DNA of 64,000 nt from Aphidius gifuensis. Taxonomy: Eukaryota; Arthropoda; Insecta; Hymenoptera; Braconidae. The notes beneath the pieces were generated by a model. That model had not been told where the DNA came from and did not search any database. It saw only the letters and a program-made list of their open reading frames with translations. Location of the stretch: positions 5,580,001-5,644,000 of the forward strand of contig NC_057790.1 of NCBI RefSeq assembly GCF_014905175.1, written 5' to 3'. A program made the position numbers and the translations under genes. Of this stretch, positions 42,851-53,019 are shown one piece after another (the first letter of the stretch is position 1; the number at the start of each line of letters is the position of its first letter).

Positions 42851-45773
42851 GAAAAATACCATTTATCATGGTTTATTTTATTTTGCAAGACTGCATATTT
42901 TTATGCCACTGCATGGCAAAAATATAAAATCACATAAAATACTAAAAATCAATGTTTTTCAAATTTAATTATGAATAAATAAAAAAAGAATTTTTCTAAA
43001 TTTAAATGAGTATATTCAATAAATAACCTAGAGTTAATACCTCAAAGGATAAAAGTTGAATAATTGACTCTGTAAATATCAGAGGCACAACAAACTTTCA
43101 TTAATTTAAAACCATAAGTCACACCAATAAGTCGTAAAATATATTTGACTTTTCAAAATAAGTTATTTACGTATTTCTACTATTATATGTATATTTAAAA
43201 AAAAAAAACCAAATCATTATGTCGTGGCTTGTGAGCTGTGACCCCACACACACAAGAGTATAACCAGTTATAACTTTTCAAATCTCGTGAAGACGAATTA
43301 CTTTTTAACACATATGTTAAATTAGAAAAATGGTTGTGGAAATGACAGGTCACGCCTAAATTGACAAGAAATTAAGCTTAAAAAAGAAAAAAAAAAAAAA
43401 ACAATATATATTCATAGATTTATCGTTCCGGAAACAAGGATAATTAGTCTTTCGTTTGTATTTGACATTTTTCTCGTGTTGCTATTTATTGAAAAAAAAA
43501 ATCATGAATAAAATGTATAAATTTATCAGACAGATAATGAAATTTTAAATTGACAATGAAAATTTAGAAACACACACAAGATTAATCTCGAGTCAATTAT
43601 TAAAAACGATGATTCATCAAGAATAATATTTTGTGAAATAAACAAATTACTATTCTTTGTTCTACTAACTACACCTCATCCATAAAATACAAAACACGAA
43701 CCCATTGTATTTTAAAGCATCGAATTACTATCCTATTTATATCATACTTGACTGTTTTCAATCGAGCACGAACCCAAAGATAAGAAATAGTATAGTAGAT
43801 TGGTATATACATCAACTGTTATACACATTTTCCATTTTCTCTCTTCTGTATATCTACACACATCACATACATCAAGCCTTATTCTGTATAAATATGTACA
43901 CAAAGCTTGAAGTTTTTCACTAAAAAAAACATAGAGACATCGTAAAATATTAAGAGCCCTCATAGAACAACACACAGTGATACCAACTTAAGTTGTTGAA
44001 ATGTCACGGAAATTGTGGTAAATCAATTTACCATGTTTTTTTAACACTCAACATGAATTTTGTGTTTCAATTATATTAAAAATTATAATTTTATAAAAAT
44101 ATTTTATAAAATAAAATAAAAAATAATAGAGTTAAATTGTTTTAAAATTAAATTAGTCCTATTGAGCTGATGGATTGTAACAAAGTTTAATGATAAATAT
44201 ATATTGGATACATAGGTTGATTATTGAATGGAAATGACTCAAGGGAATAGATAAAATTTACATAGAGAAAGGTGACAGTAGTGTTGAATGAATCCAGAGG
44301 GTCTTGACCGTAGATTTTGTCGGTTACACAGATTCAAAGGGACATTACTATGGTTCGATATTCAAAGAGGGTGAAAAGCGCACACCAGGGATAGATTGTC
44401 CACGAAAGTTCTAAGTAAATTTGCATAATTGATAGGCAAGTTGAATTCCCTGGTAGAGAATAAACGTAAAATCTATTTAGCTATCTATAATATAATACCT
44501 TAAATTTAACTACATATACTTGATATTATTTTTCCATTTTTTTTTTCAGCTAAAATTATTAATCAACATGGACGTTTTGTTTTTATTTATTTATTTTTTC
44601 ATTTTTTGATTGATAGAATTTTTAACCAATTTATTGCTGATTTATCAATAGTAATTTTAAAAAATTAAAAGATTTTATGAAGAACTTTTTACGGCATGAT
44701 TTATCATCAAGAATTTTTCAGCAAAGAAGTGTCAATTGTTGTTTAATAAAAAAATGATTATGCCACTCAATTAATAGTTAATAATTATCTTATAAGAAAG
44801 ATAAATGACTAAGAGTTACGCTAATGACAGTATCAGTATAAAGAGGGAGAAAAAGAGAGGTTAGGAAAAGAAGATGATACATAGCTGGTTCAATACTTTA
44901 TGTGCAAGTTATAAGAAAGGTGCCAACTGGTACAAAACATCTTATGAATATACAAAAGACACGCAATATCGACATGAAAATTTGCAAAACAAAAAGACTC
45001 AATAGCCGTCTGTTTGTCATTTTTTATTGACAATATATTTTTTCCTTCATTTGATTGTTAAAAAAATAAAATAATTCTAAACTTTTATGAGACAAATTTA
45101 TTGACTTTGAAAGTTAAAAGAAGCTGAACGTAAATATATATACATACGGTATAAAATCAGAATGTAAACGTTTTGCAGCCAAGAATATTGATTCAAAGAT
45201 GCATATAAAGATGTCAATAAAAATAAAAGTAATGAATCAAAATATTTAACGTCCGTTATAAAAGTCATTTTCTACAATCTATCGTTAATTTTTTTCCTTT
45301 TCTTTTCCCCATTCGACAATGATACCACCAGTTCTTTTACTTCTCCCCACATATAAAATGTTTCGGATTTATTCCAATACTGATTGTCCATTAATCATAG
45401 ACAGCTCATGAATAACTACTGTATTATTCAATTCATTTGGGTTTCTTTTAACTTCCTTAATTATTCAAAACTAGCATTTTGGTTTTTTTTTTTTGTTCAA
45501 CCCAACGATTTATATACCGGATAATTTTTATTAATCCAGCCGCACATTAAATAAACCATTGACATAAGAATATCAATATAAAATTTGTTTTTATTACGAA
45601 TAAATTTGAATTTAAATATCTATTGTGTGGTTGGGATTGTTGAATGAAAAAAAATTACAGGTATATTAGTCATGGTGATTTACTTATCGAATAAATAAGT
45701 CATAATATTTAGTTAATATCTGGCATATGGCTCTAATGATTTTCTAGGTGACTTTGCGATCCGATTCACAACT

Positions 45774-45857
45774 GCTAGGTTGGCCGAGCGGTCTAAGGCG
45801 CCAGATTTAAGCTCTGGTTCCCGAATGGGAGCGTGGGTTCGAACCCCACACCTAGCA
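45774..45857 (+). tRNA. tRNA-Leu (anticodon TAA)
   Basis: An 84-nt type II tRNA gene that would read UUA codons. The acceptor stem is GCTAGGT (45774-45780) with ACCTAGC (45850-45856), followed by discriminator A as expected for leucine. A D-arm GGCCGAGCGGTCTAAGGC carries the internal A box. The anticodon stem is CCAGA/TCTGG around loop TTTAAGC, giving anticodon TAA. A long variable arm has a CCC/GGG stem, and the T-arm is GTGGG-TTCGAAC-CCCAC with the B box. No intron is present. A T6 terminator follows six bases after the gene. It is identical over its whole length to the copy at 46939-47022. Confidence 0.97.
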
Positions 45858-45862
45858 TTGTC

Positions 45863-45868
45863 TTTTTT
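45863..45868 (+). terminator. Pol III terminator of tRNA-Leu(TAA) copy 1
   Basis: A run of six T directly downstream of the tRNA 3' end. Confidence 0.85.
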
Positions 45869-46002
45869 ATTGATTTTGACAATTTTTAATCAATTTTTTT
45901 TTTAAATTGCTTGATAAATCAAGCCATACATCTTTTTTTTAACAGAATAACTCTATTTTATTTTTAATAGAATGTACTCTATGATATGATAATTAAGGAA
46001 AA

Positions 46003-46262
46003 TAATGTGGCACCACAAGTAAAGTTTTAAATAGTCTTAAGATAGCTCGAACGAGAATTTTGGAGCGGCAAAGAGTGCCACCAGTAGCACCCCTCACTTT
46101 TCGTTGGATATACGTCCCTGTTTTCCTACAATACAGTAGAGTGGGTATAAGTAGAGTGACGCCAACAGCGGGTTCAGGTCCGCCATTTCCTGCTTTTTGT
46201 ATGTAATTGGTATAGCAGAGTGGCGTCATTTCTGGGCAGCTTTTCGCCTTTGACACCACTCA
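46003..46262. other. Unidentified less AT-rich block between the two tRNA-Leu genes
   Basis: This block stands out from flanking poly(T) DNA by its composition. It contains several related short motifs (GAGTGCCACC, GAGTGACGCCA, GAGTGGCGTCA), with TGACGCCA at 46157-46164 matched by TGGCGTCA at 46221-46228. A minus-strand frame of 88 codons crosses it but resembles no family I know. It may be a decayed transposon; clear termini or a target duplication were not found. The rest of 45869-46938 is AT-rich with no feature. Confidence 0.3.
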
Positions 46263-46938
46263 AAAAACTGAGCTCCAAACCTCTTTCATTTTTTTTCCAT
46301 ACGTTTTTTTTTTTGTCTCGTTTTATAACCCAATAGTTTTTTTTTCACGATGTCATATTGTCGATTAGAGATATTGGTGTTTTAATGGATTTTTTTTGAC
46401 AAAAATCGTATTCTCCATAAGAGCTCATGTTAAAAGTTATCAATTTTGAAAATTAATAAAAAAAATAACGAGCTTTCGAACAATTACCAAAAAATTACAT
46501 AAAATGTATTAGTATTTCAAGAATCTACTGTATAAATTTCATCTTTCTCATATTCGGAAAAAAATCGTCAAAATCCCTTAACGCAAGATTTCTAAGAAAT
46601 GAAAAACAAAAGAGGGACAAAGAAACGTTGAAGATTACGTCAGTTTAGTTTTCACTATTTTGTATATTTTATTTATTTTTTTATATATTTTTTTATTATG
46701 ATATTTGATCTGTGTGTTTATTTATTCTTTTGATATTTGATTTGTTTACATATATATTTTCTTTCTTTTAATTCCACGAACTTTAAAGAATTAAGTATAA
46801 AAGTCGTAAAATTGAGATGTTTAGGTTTCAAATATATTTTTTTTAAAGTATCAAGTTTAAAGTACCAAGAATTAATTTTTTTTTTTAAAACATTTAACTC
46901 GCAACTCTTGAAAGATTTTTCATCTTTCAGTCTCAACT

Positions 46939-47022
46939 GCTAGGTTGGCCGAGCGGTCTAAGGCGCCAGATTTAAGCTCTGGTTCCCGAATGGGAGCGTG
47001 GGTTCGAACCCCACACCTAGCA
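46939..47022 (+). tRNA. tRNA-Leu (anticodon TAA), second copy
   Basis: This gene is identical base for base to the copy at 45774-45857, including acceptor stem, TAA anticodon, variable arm and T-arm. The flanks match only briefly: CAAC-T just upstream, and ATTGTC plus a T-run and TTGA-like bases downstream. This marks a local tandem duplication, or gene conversion that keeps the two alike. A 7-bp hairpin (GAAAGAT/ATCTTTC, near 46910-46928) lies just upstream and is not shared by the first copy. Both copies keep all the expected stems and are likely functional. Confidence 0.97.
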
Positions 47023-47027
47023 TTGTC

Positions 47028-47036
47028 TTTTTTTTT
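47028..47036 (+). terminator. Pol III terminator of tRNA-Leu(TAA) copy 2
   Basis: A run of nine T beginning six bases after the tRNA end. Confidence 0.85.
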
Positions 47037-47917
47037 GAATTTTTTGAGTACTCAACACGTCAACGCTCAAATGATTTATCAGTAGATCAATGTGCTAAAT
47101 TTACGGGTGTTTCAATCCTAATTAGACTTTTGTATCACTCGAAAGATAAGTTTTGGAAGATAGCGTTGTATTTATATGAAGATTAACGATTTGAAGACTT
47201 GGCTTCGCACAGAAACTCGTGACACTGAATATTCAAGCATTTAGATAGACAAATGACAAAAGCCTTGAACATTGGAGAATCAGTAATTGTCTGGATATAC
47301 AGATGAACAATTTAACAAGTAGTTGATACTATCGTCAGATAAGATTAAGCTATTCGCATGTCAGAAAACTTTTATCAAAATAACTATTAAAAAATAACGA
47401 TTGATTAAAAAATGTTACATGTAAATAAATAATGGACTTGAAATAGCTTCATTAAATTCATTATATAATGAAACAAATGAAGCATAAGTTTTTCATCAGA
47501 TGTCAGATAGTTGGTACTCTCATACATAGGGGAGAACATGTATGTGGTAGAAAAACGAGCTGATTGAATGAAATTACCAAGCGAAAAAAAAAATGCAATG
47601 CAACATGGCAGACTCTTTTCCCAGAAGACCCAGGGGTCTTGAGGTCGTAAAAGTGCCAGGTCGGCTTCGTTGTCGGACACCTCGCATTACTATCCAAAGT
47701 TTACACCAAGTGAAAAATAATAATAATCACAATAAAAAAGAAGAATGAAATAAAAAGAGGAGAACCCATTGAAACGCCTGTCACAACAATTTCATACATA
47801 ACAAAAAAAATATATATATCATATAAGCATACATACTATATATGTGTAAAGAAAAGCAAGGTACCTATATGTATACAACAGAATGGCACTTGTAATTTCG
47901 TTCCGTCGCATCTGTTG
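47037..47917. other. Spacer, nothing recognised
   Basis: Non-coding by appearance. A more balanced patch at about 47600-47690 gives a short minus-strand frame with no recognisable family. Confidence 0.5.
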
Positions 47918-48011
47918 TCATTCTCACATTACAGCGCATGAGTATTTCTCTCGGGTAATTTTTTTATTCGTGATAAATGAGACAATAAGATAAAAGTATA
48001 TAAGAAATCCT
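47918..48011 (+). repeat. 94-bp direct repeat, left copy
   Basis: Begins TCATTCTCACATTACAGC and ends AAGAAATCCT. It matches 48872-48965 without gaps and with three mismatches by eye (about 97%). The retrotransposon reading frame starts immediately after it. Confidence 0.92.
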
Positions 48012-48761
48012 CAATCAAAAATAGATCCAACAACAAAAATAATAAAATTTACAAAAATACAATTTAACAAGAAAAATACAAACAATAACTTTATAATTCA
48101 AATAGCCCATGACAACAATCCAAAAGATATCACTAAAATACAACATTTAGCATATCAAAAAATCAGATGGGAATTCTTGAGAAGAAAAAAGATTTTTCAA
48201 CACAAAAAGTGTGAAAGGTTGGGCCACGCAAGCTCCAACTGCAATCTACCATACCGTTGTGTAAAGTGTGCTCAATCACACGATCCAGGCAAGTGTACAA
48301 TTGATAAAGACTCAACAGATAAAGAAAAACTACTATGCGCAAATTGTGGACTGAGGGGACATCCAGCATCATATCTGGGCTGTCCTTTCATAAAAACAAA
48401 CTTGAGCATCCAAAAACAACAAAACAATATTACCAAACAAATAAATAACAAAAAACCATACGATACCAATTCAGCACTGATAACAAATATGTCTTATGCA
48501 AGCATGACCAATAATCCTGGTATTAATAAAATATTAACAACAGCATCAACTCAACAAATACCAAATACCCAACCCAACATCAACCAAGACTGGATATCAA
48601 AAATAAAAGAAGAATTAGTAACCAACATCATTCAACAACTAACTTCATCATTAACACACCTAATATCAAACCAAATAAACACCATAAATGAAAGACTTGA
48701 CATTCAAGAATACAACATCAAAAGCATCATTAATGCCAATATGGACGTCGAGAATGAATAA
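48012..48761 (+). pseudogene. Jockey-type non-LTR retrotransposon ORF1 (gag-like), 5'-truncated
   Basis: One frame is open from just after the 94-bp repeat to a TAA at 48759-48761, about 249 codons with no ATG at its start. The product would be the nucleic-acid-binding ORF1 protein that packages element RNA. Roughly residues 25-55 match the strand-helix region before the knuckles in Jockey gag proteins. Three zinc knuckles follow: HKKCERLGHASSNC, whose first Cys is replaced by His; CVKCAQSHDPGKC (CX2CX3HX4C); and CANCGLRGHPASYLGC (CX2CX4HX6C). That series is characteristic of Jockey-clade gags. The remainder is Asn/Gln/Ile-rich. The N-terminal part of ORF1 is missing. No internal stop is present, so the insertion is not ancient, but without a start codon it is very unlikely to be expressed as a working protein. 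Confidence 0.9.
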
Positions 48762-48871
48762 TACAACAAGTACCTTATCACTAAAAATATCAGCAATAAA
48801 TGTAAATTCGATTATTGCTCATCATCGTAGACTGGAACTACTAAATTTTCAAAAAACACACAATCACCACA
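48754..48871 (+). pseudogene. Start of Jockey-type ORF2 (endonuclease N-terminus), 3'-truncated
   Basis: ORF2 would begin at ATG 48754-48756, overlapping the last 8 bases of ORF1 in another frame, an arrangement usual in this clade. About 39 codons remain. The segment ISAINVNSIIAHHRRLELL fits the opening beta strand and first helix of the APE-type endonuclease domain of Jockey/LINE proteins (an 'I-x-WNANGL'-like start). The frame is cut at 48871, exactly where the right copy of the 94-bp repeat begins. Catalytic endonuclease residues and all of the reverse transcriptase are absent, so this is a remnant. Confidence 0.8.
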
Positions 48872-48965
48872 TCATTCTCACATTACAGCGCATGAGTATT
48901 TTTCTCTGGTAATTTTTTTATTCGTGATAAATGAGACAATAAGATGAAAGTATATAAGAAATCCT
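48872..48965 (+). repeat. 94-bp direct repeat, right copy
   Basis: Same sequence as 47918-48011 with three substitutions. It directly abuts the truncated ORF2 end. Confidence 0.92.
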
Positions 48966-51820
48966 TCGAACAGGGAAAAAAATAGACCTCACAAATACAT
49001 AAAATCATGAAACCTTTGAAAATATGTTCAAACAATTGACAATAGTAAACCATGAAAAGAGAATCTTAGGAAGTCAAGGGGTGGTTACATACTAGTCGAG
49101 CTGTAAATTGAGGGTTGGCAAGATGAGAATGAAAAAAAGTGAAACAGATAAAAAAAAAAAACCACAAGACGTGTCCACAGATCCCAGCAATTGTCCTCCG
49201 ACGTCTTTTCTTTTTTTTTTTTTTACTAGAGCTCTTTAGCCTCTCATTCTCTCTTCATCAATATTCAAACTACTTGAGTTCACCTCCTCGATCTATATAT
49301 TTGCATTTGTTATACATCACGGTCTTCTTGAACATTTTTCTGACAAGAATTAAGGGAAATTGAATCGAGGACAAATCCAGTAGTAACACGATCTTTCAAT
49401 GTTGAATAAAAAAAAAAAAAAGTAAGTGAGTGAGTGAGAAGAAAAAAAATTCGTTTAAAGTGCTTTCCGTTATCCCGTCGATTTCTCACACCCTTATTCA
49501 TACGAAAAAAAAAGTGTAGTCTTATTTTCCCTAACCACTTGACAAAAAAAAAAAAGCTCACCATTGGAAAATCGTATTTGTAATACTTAGGCGTTTGAAA
49601 AGCGACGTCCCGTGAAATTACGTTATACGGAATTTCGAATATTAAATTTGCTTCTCTGGACCCTGTCTTGTGCCATTTTAGAAATCGTTTGAAAACTCTG
49701 TTGTAGACAAAGTGATGAATCCATTAAGAAATAAATCCTCGTAGAATATATTTTTATTTATTTTTAAAGAAATCTAAAAGGTGATAGTAAAATAGATTAT
49801 TTTTTCAGAAAAGCCATCTGATGACAACTAAAGAATGGAAAAAAAATTCTCAGAAAATATATAAATATTTTTTTTTTTCGTAGCCTGAATACAATTGAAG
49901 TTAAAAAGTGGTGAAGATTTTTTTTTCATTTTTGTTCATTTTAATCACTAAATGGCGATATTTCTTGGAAGCTTTTCTAGTACAAATGATAAACACGAGA
50001 GGTATGAACAGGGAGAAGAAAAGCCCATAGCTTGGTGAATGTTGATGTATATTTATATATACAAATAAATATATATATATATGTATGTATAACCTGACAA
50101 CAGGAAGATCGGATCAGAGTTGCGTGAAGGAGTCTTAGGAAGTCCGACATGAAGATAGAAGAAAAAAAAAATTAAAAAGGAAAAATAAGTATAAAGCTCG
50201 AGTAGCAATCGTAAATGTTTAATATCGTGATTAAAGGCACCAGGCGCCTCTTATGATTATTTCAGTCTGGAGAATTTTGCCCATGGACTCAAGCCACTAC
50301 CATTTCCTTACAATTCTCACTTTCTTTTTCCCTTGTTACCGCTCATGTATTTCTATCTTTTACGTAGATGTACTATATTTTACTAAACTCAAAAATTCTC
50401 TGGAAAATTAGCTACCTAAATAATTCATAATATCTCTTAAATTCCACAAAGTCAACGCTATTTTTTTTTCGTTCACGCGCTGTCCAAACAGAACATAAAG
50501 GACGAAAGAATAATAATAAAGGATATGGTTCCTAGCGTCGCTCTTCAAGTTTTTTTTAGATTGTCAAAAAAAAAACTGTATGTCATTGTTTGCATGCATA
50601 ACAATGGTATAAAACATCATTTCAAAAAAAGAAAACAAAAATAAAATTCTATATAAAAGTTTTTTTCTCTCTTAAATCATATTTATGATAAAATTGAAAA
50701 ATAAAGTATCCTTGGAAAAAAATTTAAATTCAGTGACGAATATGGGATGTTCTTACTGTTTTTATTTGATAACCCATTGGTTTAAGGTAATAAAAATGAG
50801 TATATTCGTAAATAAAAATTTAGAGAAGGGTGACAAAAATAGTCATACGCTCCAGTGCTGACCCTATAAAGCCTTTGGGTCAAAACTCAATATAACCATT
50901 CACCTTTCAGTGATTTCTTTATGTTATTTTCATATAGTTATATCTTTTTTGTACAGCTAACTTACAAGAGCGAATAAAATGTGGTGTCGTTTGAATGAGA
51001 GAAATGCCGGACAGAATATTATAACGCTCGAATGAGAGGGGTAATATGGTCACTCTTTTTCTATCAAGTTCAAGCAAAACATGTGAATACCACAGGTCTT
51101 ATTTTGATCAGAAGCACTCTATTAGATTTCAAAGCCCAAGACGAATTTTTTTTTTTTATAAATCACAAGATTTACTGCTAACCATTCATAACACATCATC
51201 GCCTATGAATGTAAAAAATTTCTAAATATCAAAATTTATACTATTCAATTTTTTTATCTACTTATATCTGCATGAATAATTGAGATTATTATTTGATAAA
51301 TACATAACATTGAATTACATAATCACCGTACTGTATAAAGGCATTTGTGCTAAAGATGAAAATGGCAAATCACTAAACATGTTTATTCTTAGAATTTTCA
51401 AAATAATCTAACTCGAAAAAAAAATTCTGGAAATATTTTTTTTTTATTCTAACATCATTCTGAAGATTCTATAAATATGAATATTCAGAGATACGCACTT
51501 TTCTTATTAAAAAAAAAGATTTTACCAAACAAAAGCACTCATTCCTTTTTTTTTATAATATAAAAATACCGGTATAGAATTAATATAATGTTATTACTCT
51601 AAAAAAAAAAAAATTAATTAAATTTTTTTTCTTCTTAAATAATCGACCGAACCTTGTTATTATCATATAGTTAAATGAAAGAATAAATTAATAAATCGAT
51701 TTACTAAATAATTTTTTTTTAATGAAAAAATTAAATATTATCGATGTAATAAAAAAGCTAGAAGAAAATATTTGAATTTTCTGAGAGTTGAGGAGTCTGA
51801 AAATAGTACGAAGCACCAAT
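48966..51820. other. Spacer, nothing recognised
   Basis: AT-rich with many A/T runs and a short (GTGA)n at 49426-49438. No conserved frame, tRNA or bounded repeat was found. Confidence 0.5.
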
Positions 51821-51892
51821 GGTCTTATGGTGTAATGGTTAGCACTCTGGACTCTGAATCCAGCGATCCGAGTTCAAATCTCGGTAGGACCT
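51821..51892 (+). tRNA. tRNA-Gln (anticodon CTG)
   Basis: A 72-nt tRNA gene that would read CAG codons. The acceptor stem is GGTCTTA (51821-51827) paired with TAGGACC (51885-51891, one G-T wobble), then discriminator T. The D-arm is TGGTGTAATGGTTAGCA. The anticodon stem is CTGGA/TCCAG around loop CTCTGAA, giving anticodon CTG. The T-arm is CCGAG-TTCAAAT-CTCGG. The body is nearly the same as animal tRNA-Gln(CTG) in general, apart from the acceptor stem. No intron is present. A T13 terminator follows. Confidence 0.97.
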
Positions 51893-51898
51893 TCAGTG

Positions 51899-51911
51899 TT
51901 TTTTTTTTTTT
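51899..51911 (+). terminator. Pol III terminator of tRNA-Gln
   Basis: Thirteen consecutive T starting seven bases after the tRNA end. Confidence 0.85.
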
Positions 51912-52303
51912 CTTATTTTCTTATATATTTTGTTATGATATTTATCTATTTATGCAAGATTTATTTATGTATAAACTAATACCAACAAGCATGTGTAACG
52001 GCGGTGATAGTATATCTACAATTTCATGACCTACACTACTATACTGCGTGCGATTTATTAATGAAAGACAGCTGTCTAAATAATCAATAACAGAGATAGA
52101 GAAACTTTGTAGCAAACTTGACCTCAATTAAAAAACATGTTGGAAAAGCATGTTTTGTAACACATTGTATTAGTCTCAAGGTTTAAGCGGGTAATAGTAA
52201 AACAAAGTATAATAAAAAAATAAAAAAAATAAAGCATGCTGTGAGCCTAGGTACAAGAGTTTATGTTTGTTTGTTTTTTTTTTTTCATGTTTTCTTTTTT
52301 ATG
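51912..52303. other. Spacer, nothing recognised
   Basis: AT-rich DNA between tRNA-Gln and the retrotransposon fragment; no feature supported. Some upstream, more decayed retrotransposon sequence could extend into it, but it was not visible. Confidence 0.5.
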
Positions 52304-52905
52304 ACCAACACAAGCATAGCAATACCACACAAAAAATCAGTTAAATACCTGGGGTATTAAATGGATCATTTAGCTAGAGGCACAACACACACAGAAGAAG
52401 CTCTGAAGAGAGCACAAAATGTCTTTAGAGCAAACAGCAAAATCTTTTATAACAAAAAACTCTAGCCTATAGGGCCAAAATAATCTGTTATTTATTATTG
52501 ATCAGACCAATATTAACATACGCGGCTCCCATCTAGTGGAACATGAGTGCAAACGAGATTGAAGCATTCAGATTGTTTGAACGAAAATGCATCAGAGCTT
52601 GCCTAGCAACTTACAGAAAACTATAGAATTTGGCCAATATCACCAGAATTGACAACTTCATCATTAAATTATCCAGAGATTATTTTAGCAAACTAATTCT
52701 CTTCAAGAACAAGTTAGTACAAAATTTAACAACACCATCTGATGATGAGATAAACAAAACGAAAATAACATCATACTACGCATCTCAAGCATTTATCAAA
52801 CTAGACAACATGGGATTAATCCAAGATGACTTCAACATGCCAGAATATACCATTGGCCAAGAAGAAAAGGTGATAAAAAAAAATATCCACAACGTGTATT
52901 CATGA
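52304..52905 (+). pseudogene. Jockey-type reverse transcriptase C-terminal fragment, broken
   Basis: Conceptual pieces match the part of Jockey ORF2 after the catalytic reverse-transcriptase core. First comes KKSVKYLG (52331-52354), the 'kYLGv' motif. Then comes a helix region with RAQNVFRANSKIFYNKKL ending at 52462, and after a frameshift IICYLLLIRPILTYAAPI and IEAFRLFERKCIRACLATYRK. The last open piece, 52630-52905, ends at TGA. Breaks seen are in-frame TAA at 52358-52360, TAG with frame change at 52463-52465, TAG at 52534-52536 (a likely Trp codon mutated) and TAG at 52624-52626. The catalytic YADD region and everything upstream are absent, as expected for a 5'-truncated insertion. It ends just before an A-run that abuts the minus-strand tRNA-Leu gene. 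Whether it belongs to the same family as the 48-kb fragment cannot be told, since they do not overlap. Confidence 0.87.
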
Positions 52906-52929
52906 GTTATATTTATGAGTGTAAAATAC

Positions 52930-52939
52930 AAAAAAAAAA
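52930..52939 (-). terminator. Pol III terminator of tRNA-Leu(TAG); also A-run after the retrotransposon fragment
   Basis: Ten A on the plus strand, hence ten T directly after the minus-strand tRNA. The same run lies 24 bases after the retrotransposon stop codon and could be its poly(A) tail. Confidence 0.8.
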
Positions 52940-53019
52940 TGACAGCGGTGGGATTCGAACCCACGCCCTTTCGGACTGGTGCCTAAAACCAGCGCCTTAG
53001 ACCGCTCGGCCACGCTGCC
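52940..53019 (-). tRNA. tRNA-Leu (anticodon TAG)
   Basis: An 80-nt type II tRNA gene on the minus strand, reading CUA codons. The acceptor stem GGCAGCG (from 53019 downward) pairs with CGCTGTC (one G-T wobble), and the discriminator is A at 52940. The D-arm is GGCCGAGCGGTCTAAGGC, the same as in the tRNA-Leu(TAA) genes. The anticodon stem CTGGT/ACCAG surrounds loop TTTAGGC, giving anticodon TAG. A variable arm is present. The T-arm is GTGGG-TTCGAAT-CCCAC. No intron is present. It is convergent with the broken retrotransposon fragment, whose tail touches its terminator. Confidence 0.96.

Larger units (their letters stand above)
32291..45773. other. AT-rich non-coding stretch, no gene recognised
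   Basis: Mostly homopolymers, TA-rich simple sequence and short chance frames. Visible items are a 20-bp TG/CA palindrome at 42831-42850, an (AGCT)3 at 40128-40139, and more balanced patches near 35.2-35.7, 36.8-37.1, 37.95-38.1 and 44.25-44.45 kb. The only exon-like signal pair lies at 37795-38431. No conserved protein, RNA gene or bounded repeat was found elsewhere. Confidence 0.5.

Noticed and set aside
45993..46259. 88-codon minus-strand frame between the tRNA-Leu genes
   Set aside because: Open because the block is less AT-rich; no domain, and more likely a decayed repeat.
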